A DNA stretch of 64,000 nucleotides from an uncultured Lachnospiraceae bacterium (GCA_902797025.1 CADBRN010000030.1:1-64000), one strand, 5' to 3'; positions 44,801 through 53,361 are shown, counted from the stretch's first letter. Made by a program: numbers and translations. The notes: a model not told the origin generated them from the letters alone.

Positions 44801-45084
44801 CCGGAACGATCGAGCGCAGACGCCTGACTTTTTACGGGACCGTACAGGGTGTCGGTTTCCGGTGGCGCGCCAGGATGGCGGCTTCCGATCTCTCTCTGAC
44901 CGGCTGGGTGGAAAACTGCCGGGACGGCTCCGTCCGGATGGAAGTACAGGGCAGCCATCACGCGATCACCAGGATGATCCTGGCTCTGAAAAGTGCGCCT
45001 TACATCGTGATCGAATCGATCCGGAACGAATCGATTCCGATCATTGAAAATGAGAGCGGCTTCACCGTGCACAACGCATGGTGA
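44797..45084 (+). CDS. Acylphosphatase
   Basis: This 95-residue protein has the family motif FYGTVQGVGFRWRARM with the catalytic Arg in GVGFR, and LTGWVENCRDGSVRMEVQG with the catalytic Asn. It hydrolyses carboxyl-phosphate bonds such as those in acetyl phosphate or 1,3-bisphosphoglycerate. It overlaps the aminopeptidase by 4 nt. The stop codon lies inside the right arm of the terminator at 45055-45091. Confidence 0.95.
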   Translation: MTGTIERRRLTFYGTVQGVGFRWRARMAASDLSLTGWVENCRDGSVRMEVQGSHHAITRMILALKSAPYIVIESIRNESIPIIENESGFTVHNAW

Positions 45085-45091
45085 AGCCGCT
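45055..45091. terminator. Bidirectional terminator overlapping the acylphosphatase stop
   Basis: AGCGGCTTCACC (45055-45066) and its exact complement (45080-45091) form a 12-bp stem with a 13-nt loop. The TGA stop (45082-45084) is within the right arm. On the plus strand CTTTG follows; on the minus strand CTCATTTTC follows, so it can also end the convergent membrane-protein gene. Confidence 0.75.
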
Positions 45092-45137
45092 CTTTGTCTG
45101 ATGATACTGCAGCGAGCGAAGCGGAACATTTCTCCGG

Positions 45138-47249
45138 TTATCCGAGTTTGAAGATTTTATACCCGCTGCCGCTGTAAAGTTCGCGGAATCGGACACCGCA
45201 GTCTTCCATGATTTCCGCGTCCTTTCCGTCCTCCCGGGCAAGCACATAGCGAACGCCCATCTTCTCCAGATCTCCCGCGTTCAGTTCGACATTCAGCTGA
45301 TCGGGACTTTCATTTGAATAGGCCGTCGGAGAATCGGTCAGATCGACGACGATATGCGCATACCGGTTGTACTCCGTCTCGTTCTTTCCGTCCGGATCGA
45401 TGGCCTCCCATTTTTCAAAATCCGGATAATAATTAACCGCGTTCAAGGTCTGCAGTCCGTTCGCGAGCAGCAGATTCTGCTCGACATTCATATTTCCGAC
45501 CGTGATCCAGGCGCCGCCCTCCTCTTTTGTGCACGCTTCCGCCGCTTTTACAAACTGATGATCCGTTACCGAAGAGATCCCGACGACCACAGGATTTACC
45601 CCGACCGACGTCAGGACGATCCAGGACGCCGCAAGGGTCACGGCAAACCGTTTCTTCTGCCAGACGACCAGCAGGGCCGTCACTCCGAAACCGAGGGCAC
45701 ACAGATAATAGACGTACTTTCCCAGAACGGTCAGTTTTGTATAGACCGCATCCATCTGATCCCTGCAGACAGAAAAGTACGCCAGCGTGAAAAGCAATGC
45801 GATCGCCGAAAGCCACTTCTTATTGAGCTTCTTCCGGTTTCCATACAGATACGAAACCATCCAGAGTGTGAAAAGCGTCTCCGTGAATCCATATGCAATA
45901 ACCATCCGGTTGATGTAGGAAAACAGAGTGATTTTCGCGAGTTTTTCCGGAAATCCGATCAGCATGAATTCGATTTCAATCAGCGACGCGAAAAAGAAAA
46001 CGCCTCCGACCGCAAGCGAACGGTCTTTTTTATGGCGTTTCTTCTGAACCGCCCACACATACGGATATGCGAAAATGCAGAAAACGCCGAGATGATTGAA
46101 GGTACTGAGTTCGCAGATATTGTTACTGCCCGGGAGCACAAACTGACCGAACACATCACTGATGTTTGAAAACAGACTCACCGCTCTGTAATCTCCGCCG
46201 GTCGATACACGTTTTCCCGGATATACTGTATCGGAAAGCATCCGGATCGCGTCTTTCGCGTTCAGGACAAAATTTCCGAGGATCAGACCGGCCGCGGCGA
46301 CGACGATCACGGCGCGGAGAATATCTGTTTTTCCGAAACGGATCCGGTCACGGTCACGTACAAGACACGCGATGAACAGTGCAAAAACCAGGAGTCCGGA
46401 CGCGACCTGAAGCGACGGAAACAGTGCGACGGCAAATCCCACGAGAACGCTGACGCCGAGAACGGCGGTGAGAATTTTCATCCACCGTCTGTCCGCCATG
46501 ACAAAGTGCCATCCGACCGCGAACAGGGCCATCGCCCAGAAAAAGACGTCATACATATGCGGAGCGAACCACCACTGCATAACCGGAGAATAGACGATCA
46601 GAATACTCCCGAACAGTGAAAGCCGGTCGCTGCGCGTGAGAATTCTGCACATCTCAAACGCTGCAAGGAGCGCGAGAATTGTCTTCGAGCACCAGTACCA
46701 CGAAAGTCCGACCGCGTTTCCGAAAAGCATGTACCCCCAGACGAACGGCTTTCCGATCAGTGTGAAATCAAGAACGGGAGAATTGTATCCGATGATCATA
46801 TCCTGTCCGGAAATGGACATCATATGAGAAATTTCGCGGTATCCGTTTGCGCGCTGCGAGAAAAAGTACGGCTGCTGTACCAGATATTCATCCGTCCGGA
46901 TGAGCCGGCCGGTTCCGTAAATCACCCCGGAATGTTTTGCGGGATCCGATGAACAGAGAAAATTGTAGCATGATATCGAGGATCCGCTCACCCGAAGCAT
47001 GACGAGAACCGCGAAAACGATGCCTCCGATCAGCCATCGGTAATGAATCAGAAAGTCCAGTGCATTTTCAAAACGTTTTTCCATAAAGTAACGCATACTG
47101 TTGATCAGCAGCAGCACCGGGCAGAGCCATCTCAGTATCCCCGTGTTTTCAACGTAAAAAGAAAACAGCAGCGAACAGCCGAGGATCAGAAAATTTGTCA
47201 GAGTAATCTCTGATATTTCATAGATTCTGCGTCTGGTTGTCTGCGTCAT
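45138..47249 (-). CDS. Large polytopic membrane protein, GT-C-like
   Basis: This 703-residue protein has about a dozen or more membrane helices followed by a soluble domain of about 150 residues at the C terminus. The first large external loop contains LIRTDEYLVQQPYF, an acidic motif reminiscent of GT-C sugar transferases, and the overall layout resembles YfhO/DUF7657-type proteins. The C-terminal part (ITVGNMNVEQNLL ... YSGSGYKIFKLG) looks like a periplasmic-facing domain. GT-C membership is an inference; I cannot name a substrate. AAGGGAG lies 8 nt before ATG 47249. It is monocistronic. Confidence 0.7.
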   Translation of the reverse strand: MTQTTRRRIYEISEITLTNFLILGCSLLFSFYVENTGILRWLCPVLLLINSMRYFMEKRFENALDFLIHYRWLIGGIVFAVLVMLRVSGSSISCYNFLCSSDPAKHSGVIYGTGRLIRTDEYLVQQPYFFSQRANGYREISHMMSISGQDMIIGYNSPVLDFTLIGKPFVWGYMLFGNAVGLSWYWCSKTILALLAAFEMCRILTRSDRLSLFGSILIVYSPVMQWWFAPHMYDVFFWAMALFAVGWHFVMADRRWMKILTAVLGVSVLVGFAVALFPSLQVASGLLVFALFIACLVRDRDRIRFGKTDILRAVIVVAAAGLILGNFVLNAKDAIRMLSDTVYPGKRVSTGGDYRAVSLFSNISDVFGQFVLPGSNNICELSTFNHLGVFCIFAYPYVWAVQKKRHKKDRSLAVGGVFFFASLIEIEFMLIGFPEKLAKITLFSYINRMVIAYGFTETLFTLWMVSYLYGNRKKLNKKWLSAIALLFTLAYFSVCRDQMDAVYTKLTVLGKYVYYLCALGFGVTALLVVWQKKRFAVTLAASWIVLTSVGVNPVVVGISSVTDHQFVKAAEACTKEEGGAWITVGNMNVEQNLLLANGLQTLNAVNYYPDFEKWEAIDPDGKNETEYNRYAHIVVDLTDSPTAYSNESPDQLNVELNAGDLEKMGVRYVLAREDGKDAEIMEDCGVRFRELYSGSGYKIFKLG

Positions 47250-47351
47250 GCGGCAATCTCCCTTCATCTGCCAGCTCAGGATGATGGTTTTATCTCCATG
47301 AGAATGGCCCAAACTCTACGGATGATCCGTTTTCCTTAAGATGCAGACGTA

Positions 47352-47357
47352 ATTGTA
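47352..47357 (-). promoter_or_regulatory. -10 box of the membrane-protein gene
   Basis: TACAAT on the minus strand (47357-47352) is well placed about 100 nt before the coding start, but no convincing -35 is seen at 16-18 bp. Confidence 0.35.
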
Positions 47358-47381
47358 TCACAGAACCGGAAAAAGCGACAG

Positions 47382-47407
47382 AAAAAGCCGCGTCATCACG
47401 ACGCGGC
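47382..47407 (-). terminator. Terminator overlapping the DnaJ-like stop codon
   Basis: On the minus strand GCCGCGTC (47407-47400) and GACGCGGC (47394-47387) form an 8-bp GC-rich stem with a 5-nt loop, then TTTTT (47386-47382). The TGA stop lies in the loop, so a terminating ribosome would cover the hairpin. Confidence 0.82.
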
Positions 47408-48478
47408 CTTTCCTCTGAAATGCTCTTTCCGTTCGGTCTTCTCAAATTCCCGCAGGGCCTTCTCTTCTTCCGCCGAAAGATTCGTCGGTACCCGGATCTG
47501 AATCGTCACATACTCATCTCCACGTTCCGACGGATTTTTTCTGTCCGGAACTCCCTTTCCCTTCAGACGGATCCGGCTTCCGGACTGCGTCCCGGGACGG
47601 ATCCGGACAAGTACGCTTCCGTACAGTGTCGGAACCTCCGCTTCGCCTCCGAAAACCGCCGTCGTAAACGGGATCTGTGCCTCTGCATGGATATCCCTTC
47701 CTTTTCTTTCGTATCCTTTCTCCGGAAGAATATGGATCTTCAGCAGGAGATCTCCGGCCGATCCGTTCGAGCGCCGGTTTCCCTTGCCGCGCAGACGGAT
47801 CGTCTTGCCTTCCTCGATTCCCGCCGGAACATTCACTTCCAGCGTCTGATTGCCTGAACCGTCCGACCGTGCGATACGGATCCGCTTCTTCGCTCCGAAA
47901 ACCGATTCCCGGAGCGTCACATCAAGATCGGCATGAAGATCGCCCGGATCCTCCGCCCCGAAACCTCCGAATCCGCCTGATCCGCCAAATTCGTGAAATC
48001 CGCCCGTCGGCCCGGAGCTTCCGAAACCGCTGAATCCGCCCGTCGACCCGGAGCTTCCGAAACCGCCGAACCCGCCCGTCGGCCCGGAGCTTCGAAATCC
48101 ACGGAACCCGCCCGTCGGCCCGGAGCCGCCCGTGTGAAACTCCGTATAATACGAACCGTTTCCCCCGCCATTCCGGAAAAGATCTCCGAAAATATCCCTG
48201 AAGAAATCCTGATCGCCCGCTGCTGCGCCCCTCGCCGCCTTCGGATCAAACCCGGCTTCAAACGCGGCTTTTCCGTACGTATCATACAATTTTCTCTTCT
48301 TCGGATCGCTGAGCACAGAATATGCCTCATTGATTTCCTGAAATCGTTTTTCATCGTCCGGATTCCCGTTGTTTTCATCGGGATGATACTTCTTCGCCAG
48401 CCTGCGGAACGCGTGCTTGATCGTCTTTTCATCCGCGCTGCGGCTGATGCCGAGCGTCTCATAATAATCCCTGCTCAT
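47396..48478 (-). CDS. DnaJ-family chaperone without zinc fingers (type B)
   Basis: This 360-residue J-protein has an N-terminal J domain (about 4-70) with KKYHPDENNG, which contains HPD. A long Gly/Phe-rich linker follows with four 12-residue repeats (118-165), then the two beta-barrel substrate-binding domains (LHADLDVTLRESVFG, GSVLVRIRPGTQSGSRIRL). It lacks the four CxxCxGxG zinc motifs of type A DnaJ, so it resembles CbpA/type B. It would deliver clients to DnaK. GAGGTG precedes the ATG. A CIRCE element upstream implies HrcA-controlled heat-shock expression. Confidence 0.93.
   Translation of the reverse strand: MSRDYYETLGISRSADEKTIKHAFRRLAKKYHPDENNGNPDDEKRFQEINEAYSVLSDPKKRKLYDTYGKAAFEAGFDPKAARGAAAGDQDFFRDIFGDLFRNGGGNGSYYTEFHTGGSGPTGGFRGFRSSGPTGGFGGFGSSGSTGGFSGFGSSGPTGGFHEFGGSGGFGGFGAEDPGDLHADLDVTLRESVFGAKKRIRIARSDGSGNQTLEVNVPAGIEEGKTIRLRGKGNRRSNGSAGDLLLKIHILPEKGYERKGRDIHAEAQIPFTTAVFGGEAEVPTLYGSVLVRIRPGTQSGSRIRLKGKGVPDRKNPSERGDEYVTIQIRVPTNLSAEEEKALREFEKTERKEHFRGKAAS
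47984..48127 (-). repeat. Four 36-bp coding repeats in the J-protein linker
   Basis: Four tandem 36-bp units encode the 12-residue repeat SSGPTGGFxGFG with small variations. They make the Gly/Phe-rich linker longer than usual and could change copy number by slippage. They lie in a coding frame and are not a CRISPR array. Confidence 0.88.
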
Positions 48479-48567
48479 TATCCGTTCACCTCACTTTATG
48501 ACAGTCATACTTTTGATTTTTTATACCGGGATGTTCGAAAAGCCGGCCGCCCGTCCATAACAAAGAA

Positions 48568-48602
48568 GCTGCAGAAAGCTGATTCATCAGCATAACTGCA
48601 GC
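48568..48602 (-). promoter_or_regulatory. Structured element in the DnaJ-like 5' leader
   Basis: GCTGCAG (48568-48574) / CTGCAGC (48596-48602) enclose GCTGA (48578-48582) / TCAGC (48587-48591) with a TTCA loop. The nested stem sits in the middle of a leader of about 200 nt between the CIRCE promoter and the J-protein start. The rest of 48479-48676 shows no credible gene. Confidence 0.5.
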
Positions 48603-48682
48603 AGTCGTCGTATCTTTGCATTTTTCTGTGATCGTGCAAAGAATCAGGCCGGTGCCGAACCTCAACTCTTCTCACTGATCCC

Positions 48683-48711
48683 ATGATAGCACCGATTGTT
48701 AGCAATTGCAA
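48683..48711 (-). promoter_or_regulatory. Promoter of the DnaJ-like gene
   Basis: On the minus strand TTGCAA (48711-48706) and TATCAT (48688-48683) are 17 bp apart. The CIRCE element covers the -35 box. Confidence 0.75.
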
Positions 48712-48725
48712 CAGTCGAGTGCTAA
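48699..48725. promoter_or_regulatory. CIRCE element (HrcA operator)
   Basis: TTAGCAATT (48699-48707), a 9-nt spacer and GAGTGCTAA (48717-48725) match the CIRCE consensus TTAGCACTC-N9-GAGTGCTAA. The right half is perfect and the left half matches 7 of 9. It overlaps the -35 box, so HrcA would repress transcription of the J-protein gene until heat shock. Confidence 0.88.
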
Positions 48726-48729
48726 TTCT

Positions 48730-50211
48730 TTATTTGTGGAACAATTTATTTGATTCGTATGCGGGCTCACAGGTCAGATTGACCCCGAGCTGTTTGAATG
48801 CGTCCTCATCGACATCCGAAAGAATGACGGAGGAATGTGCCTCACATCCGCGGATCATCGCGAGACGGTCCATCGCCGCCCGCGCCGCCGGATTCGTCTC
48901 GGCGCTGATGGTCAGAGCGATCAGGATCTCATTGATGTGCATATTCGGATTTGTGTTTCCGAGATAATGGACGCGGAGGTTCTGGATCGGACGGATGATC
49001 TCCGGCGCGATCAGATCCACCTCATCGCCGATGCCCGCAAGCGCCTTCAGCGCGTTCAGCAGCATCGCCGAGGATGCTCCGAGAAGCGGCTTCGTCTTGC
49101 CCGTGATGATCCTTCCGTCCGGCAGCTCGATCGCCGCCGCCGGAAGCGCGGTCTGTTCTGCGACGACATTCGCCGCGGAGACGACCGGACGGTCCTGAAG
49201 CGTCAGCCCCGCTTTATTCATCAGAAGCTCGATTTTCAGCACCGCTTCGCTGTTGCGCGCTCCCTTTCGCGCCTCGCATTTTTCACGGAAATAACGGCGG
49301 ATAATCTCCTGCTCCGCCGCGTGCCGCACGGCGTCATCGTCAAAGATGCAGTACCCCGCCATATTGACGCCCATATCCGTCGGCGACTGATACGGTGATT
49401 TTCCGAAAATTCTCTCGAACATCGCGTTCAGGACCGGGAATACCTCGACGTCGCGATTATAATTGACAGCCGTCTCCCCGTGTGCCTCGAGGTGATACGG
49501 ATCGATCATATTGACATCTGCAAGATCCGCGGTGGCCGCCTCATACGCCAGATTTACCGGATGAGAAAGCGGAAGATTCCAGACCGGAAACGTCTCGAAT
49601 TTCGCGTACCCCGCCTTCACGCCCCGCTGATTCTCATGATAAAGCTGTGACAGGCAGACCGCCATCTTCCCGCTTCCGGGGCCGGGCGCCGTCACGACGA
49701 CCAGCGATTTTTTCGTCCGGATATACTCGTTCCGGCCATATCCCTCTTCGCTGATGATATGGGGAATGTTGTTCGGATATCCCTCGATCGGATAATGGCG
49801 ATACACCGTGACGCCGAGTTTTTCCAGTCGGCACTGGAATGCAGCTGCCGCCTCCTGACCGGCAAAGCGCGTCAGAACGACGCTCCCCACGTACAGACCG
49901 TAGCCGCGGAACTCATCGATCAGGCGGAGGACATCCCCCGCGTATGTGATGCCGAGATCGCCCCGGATCTTGTTCTGCTCGATATCATTCGCGTTGATAA
50001 CGATCACGATCTCCGCGTCGTCGCGAATCTGTGACAGCATGCGGATCTTCGAATCCGGAGCAAATCCCGGAAGAACGCGGGAAGCGTGGTAATCGTCAAA
50101 CAGCTTTCCGCCGAATTCAAGATACAGTTTACCGCCGAACTGCCCGATCCGCTCCCGTATCCGCTCGGACTGCATCTTCAGATATTTGTCATTGTCAAAT
50201 CCTATCTTCAT
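48730..50211 (-). CDS. DUF1846 family protein
   Basis: This 493-residue protein matches DUF1846 end to end: MKIGFDNDKYLKMQSERI at the start, a GKLYLEFGGKLFDDYHASR segment, VVVTAPGPGSGKMAVCLSQLY (a P-loop-like stretch), NMIDPYHLEAHGETAVNYNRD, and LLGASSAMLLNALK. The family is widespread in firmicutes and has no confirmed activity; the GPGSGK motif suggests phosphate binding. GAGGGGG lies just before the ATG. It is 28 nt downstream of the uracil permease gene on the same strand. Confidence 0.9.
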   Translation of the reverse strand: MKIGFDNDKYLKMQSERIRERIGQFGGKLYLEFGGKLFDDYHASRVLPGFAPDSKIRMLSQIRDDAEIVIVINANDIEQNKIRGDLGITYAGDVLRLIDEFRGYGLYVGSVVLTRFAGQEAAAAFQCRLEKLGVTVYRHYPIEGYPNNIPHIISEEGYGRNEYIRTKKSLVVVTAPGPGSGKMAVCLSQLYHENQRGVKAGYAKFETFPVWNLPLSHPVNLAYEAATADLADVNMIDPYHLEAHGETAVNYNRDVEVFPVLNAMFERIFGKSPYQSPTDMGVNMAGYCIFDDDAVRHAAEQEIIRRYFREKCEARKGARNSEAVLKIELLMNKAGLTLQDRPVVSAANVVAEQTALPAAAIELPDGRIITGKTKPLLGASSAMLLNALKALAGIGDEVDLIAPEIIRPIQNLRVHYLGNTNPNMHINEILIALTISAETNPAARAAMDRLAMIRGCEAHSSVILSDVDEDAFKQLGVNLTCEPAYESNKLFHK

Positions 50212-50239
50212 ATTGCCCCCTCAGATGTTTCTCCATCCA

Positions 50240-51601
50240 TCACTTTGCTTCCGGTTCCTTCTCTCCCTTGCGGAGCAGAAGATTCACGATAATTCCCATG
50301 ATCAGCGCCGTCGCGATGCTTGTGATCTGAACCGCCTTGAAATCCAGAACCAGGCCGCCGATTCCCAGAACAAGAATCGTGCTGACGACGAACAGATTCC
50401 GGTTGTCATCCAGATCCACCTTCTGCAGCATCTTCAGACCGCTGACCGCGATGAAGCCGTACAGTGCGACGCAGATTCCGCCGATGACGCAGACCGGGAT
50501 CGTCCCGATGAACGCGACGAAGGGGGTAAGGAAGGACGAAAGGATGCAGAGTATCGCCGTCAGGAAAATCGTCGAAACCGAGGCGTTTCTGGTGATCGCG
50601 ACGCATCCGATGCTCTCTCCGTACGTCGTGTTCGGGCAGCCGCCGAAAATCGCGCCGACGATGGAGCCCAGACCGTCTCCCATCACCGTGCGGTCGAGTC
50701 CCGGATCCTTGATCAGATTTCGTCCGATGACGGAACTCAGGTTCTCATGATCCGCGATATGCTCCGCAAAGACGACCAGCGCCACCGGTGCGAACAGAAG
50801 GAAGACCTGAATTACGCCGGCGCTTCCGCCAAGGGCGTCCGCGCCGTGCCGGATCGCACCGACAAACACGAACTCCGGAACACTGAGAAAACTCTTCAGC
50901 GTCAGCGGGGAAAAATTGTCAACCAGCGGCTGATAATTGACGATTTTCAGATAATCGATCCCGGACGCATATCCGATCGCCGTAAAGATCGACGCAACGG
51001 CGTATCCGGTCAGGATTCCGATGATAAACGGGATCAGTTTCGCGGTTTTCCCGCCCTTCACAGACGCGATCACCGTCGCGATGAAGCCGATCATTCCGCA
51101 GAGAATCGCGATCAGATTGTAGTCTCCCGAAGATGTGTTGTTCAGGTTGCTCACCGCGGAACCACACAGGCTCAGTCCGATCAGCGCCACGGTCGGCCCG
51201 ATGATGACCGGCGGCATCAGACGGTCGACCCAGTCTGTTCCGGCAAAATGAACGACCAGTGAGATAATGACATACACACCGCCCGCGAATACCGCGCCGA
51301 GGATGATGCCGAGATAACCGAAGGCACACGCGCCGATCAGCGGCGAGATAAACGCGAACGAGCTTCCAAGAAATACGGGACTTCTGCGTTTCGTGATGAA
51401 CAGATACACAAGTGTTCCGGCTCCGGCTCCGAGCAGTGCGGCCGGCTGACTCATCGTTACTTCAGTTTTTCCCGCCGTGCCGAGGTTGACCAGGGTCGGG
51501 ACGAGCAGGGTCGCCGCGATGATCGCCAGCAGCTGCTGAAACGCAAATACGAGGTTGTGCTTGAATGAAGGCGTATCCTCAACCTGATAAATCATTTTCA
51601 T
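50240..51601 (-). CDS. uraA: Uracil permease, NCS2 family
   Basis: This 453-residue transporter has about fourteen membrane helices and NCS2 motifs: the FAEHIADHENLSSVIGR helix with conserved Glu/His, and CPNTTYGESIGCVA, which corresponds to the QNTTYGENIG of uracil permeases. It imports uracil with protons. AGGAGG precedes the ATG within the short gap after the glucokinase gene. I saw neither a PyrR-binding attenuator nor a purine riboswitch in the 61-nt gap. Confidence 0.92.
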   Translation of the reverse strand: MKMIYQVEDTPSFKHNLVFAFQQLLAIIAATLLVPTLVNLGTAGKTEVTMSQPAALLGAGAGTLVYLFITKRRSPVFLGSSFAFISPLIGACAFGYLGIILGAVFAGGVYVIISLVVHFAGTDWVDRLMPPVIIGPTVALIGLSLCGSAVSNLNNTSSGDYNLIAILCGMIGFIATVIASVKGGKTAKLIPFIIGILTGYAVASIFTAIGYASGIDYLKIVNYQPLVDNFSPLTLKSFLSVPEFVFVGAIRHGADALGGSAGVIQVFLLFAPVALVVFAEHIADHENLSSVIGRNLIKDPGLDRTVMGDGLGSIVGAIFGGCPNTTYGESIGCVAITRNASVSTIFLTAILCILSSFLTPFVAFIGTIPVCVIGGICVALYGFIAVSGLKMLQKVDLDDNRNLFVVSTILVLGIGGLVLDFKAVQITSIATALIMGIIVNLLLRKGEKEPEAK

Positions 51602-51662
51602 GACAGTTTCCTCCTCATTTGTCTGCCTTAAAGATTACACGCTGTTTTTGCCGCCACGAAGT

Positions 51663-52607
51663 TCACCGGCCGAGCGCCATTCTTGCCGCTCCGTAGATCC
51701 CCGCGTCATTTCCCAGCTTCGCCAGTACAAATTTCGTCCCCCGCGACGCATGAAATGCGGATTGGACGTAGTATTTCCGGATCGTGTCGGTCACGATCGG
51801 CCCGGCCTTCGAGACGCCGCCGCCTATGACAAACGCCTCCGGATCGACGACCGCCGCGACAGCAGCAAGACCTTTTCCGAGATAACCGCAGACAATCTCC
51901 ACGATCTCCAGGGCAGTGACGTCGCCCTTCTTCGCCTCGTCAAACAGAACGCGCGCGGAGATATCATCCGCGCTACGAAGAGCGCTCTCCTTTTCCGGAT
52001 GCTCCTTCAGATAGAGCTTCGCGACCCTGGCGATTCCGCGGGCGGAGGCATACTGCTCGAGACAGCCGTGCTTCCCGCATCCGCAGGTTTCCGGCTCATC
52101 GTCACGCATCTGAATATGGCCGATCTCTCCGGCGGCGCCGTGGGCGCCGATCAGAATATTGCCGTCGATGACGACTCCCCCGCCGACTCCGGTTCCGAGG
52201 GTGACCATGACGATGCTGCGGCATCCTTCTCCGCCGCCCTTCCACTGCTCACCGAGAGCCGCGCCATTCGCGTCATTACCCGCATAGACCGGGACTCCGT
52301 CAAGAAGCGCCGACAGCCTCCCCGTCAGCGGAAACACGCCCCATCCGAGATTGACACAGCGGTTTACCGTCCCGTCGTGTGTGACGGCCCCCGGTACTCC
52401 GACGCCCGCGCCGGCCAGATCAGAGAGCGCCGCTCCCCTCTCCGCGAGATGTTCCCGGATCGAATCCGCCGTATCCGGAAGGATGTTTTTTCCGCCATCC
52501 TCTGTCCGCGTCGGAATCTCCCATTTCTCAAGAAGCGTTCCCTCTCCGTCGAACAATCCGAGTTTTACCGTCGTGCCTCCCACATCGATTGCTGCGATAT
52601 ACTTCAT
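51663..52607 (-). CDS. glcK: ROK-family glucokinase
   Basis: This 314-residue sugar kinase has the ATP motif AIDVGGTTVKLGLFD, catalytic Asp in YAGNDANGAALGE, VTLGTGVGGGVV, the sugar-binding EIGHIQ and the ROK zinc motif CGCGKHGCLEQYAS. The pattern matches firmicute glucokinases acting on free glucose. AAAGGGGAAAAT leads to the ATG. It lies between the NUDIX gene and uraA. Confidence 0.9.
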   Translation of the reverse strand: MKYIAAIDVGGTTVKLGLFDGEGTLLEKWEIPTRTEDGGKNILPDTADSIREHLAERGAALSDLAGAGVGVPGAVTHDGTVNRCVNLGWGVFPLTGRLSALLDGVPVYAGNDANGAALGEQWKGGGEGCRSIVMVTLGTGVGGGVVIDGNILIGAHGAAGEIGHIQMRDDEPETCGCGKHGCLEQYASARGIARVAKLYLKEHPEKESALRSADDISARVLFDEAKKGDVTALEIVEIVCGYLGKGLAAVAAVVDPEAFVIGGGVSKAGPIVTDTIRKYYVQSAFHASRGTKFVLAKLGNDAGIYGAARMALGR

Positions 52608-52631
52608 ATTTTCCCCTTTCAGCCGGCATGA

Positions 52632-53156
52632 TTATCCGCGCGAAAGATAGCGCGCCCACGCGGCGAGCCCGGCGCCGTGCATGAACTCTCCTTCTCTGAT
52701 CATCGCGACAAATTCCGCTTCATCAAACAGGTGCAGAGCAAATACCTCGGCCGGCTCCGGCGACGCTTCCCCGATCTTTTTGCAGTGCGCGCAGAACAGA
52801 TGAATTTTCTCATTGCTTGATCCGAAGGATGTGTAAAAACTCCCGAGGGATGTGACCGTATCACAGACAAGGCCGGTCTCCTCCTTCAGCTCACGCACAG
52901 CGGCCTGTTCGGGAGTTTCCCCCGGATCCACGATCCCGCCCGGGATCTCCCACTGCCATGATCCGACCGGATACCGGTATTCTTTCAGAAGAGCAATCTT
53001 TTCCTTATAAAAAGTCAGAATGCAGACGCCCTCCCGGATCTCTGTGTAATAAAACGGCTGCAGATGGCCGCGCACCAGAACCTGATCCTCAACGACCGCA
53101 AAGCGGGGATTCTCCGACCGCTTTGTGCTGATCCTCCTGAACCCGCCATTTTCCAT
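52632..53156 (-). CDS. NUDIX hydrolase, ADP-ribose pyrophosphatase-like
   Basis: This 174-residue protein has a complete Nudix box, GGIVDPGETPEQAAVREL followed by KEETGL. The upstream YRYPVGSWQWEIP segment and the G-S-F-Y-T-S-F-G-S-S-N-E-K-I-H stretch are typical of the ADP-sugar pyrophosphatase group (NudF-like). It hydrolyses nucleoside diphosphate sugars. ATG 53156 has AAGGGGG at 7 nt; a GTG thirteen codons upstream is less likely. It is divergent from fabZ. Confidence 0.92.
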   Translation of the reverse strand: MENGGFRRISTKRSENPRFAVVEDQVLVRGHLQPFYYTEIREGVCILTFYKEKIALLKEYRYPVGSWQWEIPGGIVDPGETPEQAAVRELKEETGLVCDTVTSLGSFYTSFGSSNEKIHLFCAHCKKIGEASPEPAEVFALHLFDEAEFVAMIREGEFMHGAGLAAWARYLSRG

Positions 53157-53219
53157 CACCGCGCCCCCTTCCGCCGGACCGTTTTCGATACACACTCATG
53201 CTATTTTAACACAGATCTT

Positions 53220-53247
53220 TTGATTGTGAAATCAGGTTTTGTATGAT
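53220..53247 (+). promoter_or_regulatory. Candidate fabZ promoter
   Basis: TTGATT (53220-53225) and TATGAT (53242-53247) are 16 bp apart. It would give a leader of about 108 nt before fabZ. The opposite strand carries TAAAAT for the NUDIX gene, but with a poor -35. Confidence 0.5.
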
Positions 53248-53361
53248 ACGATTGATTCACCGCGCAGCGGAACCATCCGGAAAACCGCCGGCGGATTCTA
53301 CGATAATTTTTATCAGACGATGACACAGACCGTCGTATGACAATACGGAGGAACTTAACTT

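Noticed and set aside
47984..48127. Regular 36-bp repeats resembling CRISPR spacing
   Set aside because: The units are contiguous without spacers, in frame, and encode a Gly/Phe-rich linker.
48505..48711. Minus-strand frame of 68 codons upstream of the DnaJ-like gene
   Set aside because: Its first codon is a TTG inside the -35 box, there is no ribosome binding site, and the stretch is better explained as the gene's leader.
51602..51662. PyrR attenuator or purine riboswitch before uraA
   Set aside because: The gap is only 61 nt and lacks the conserved binding loop or paired terminator/antiterminator.
53218..53241. FabT- or FapR-like operator before fabZ
   Set aside because: TTTGATTGTGAAATCA resembles part of a fatty-acid regulator site but the inverted symmetry is poor and it coincides with promoter elements.
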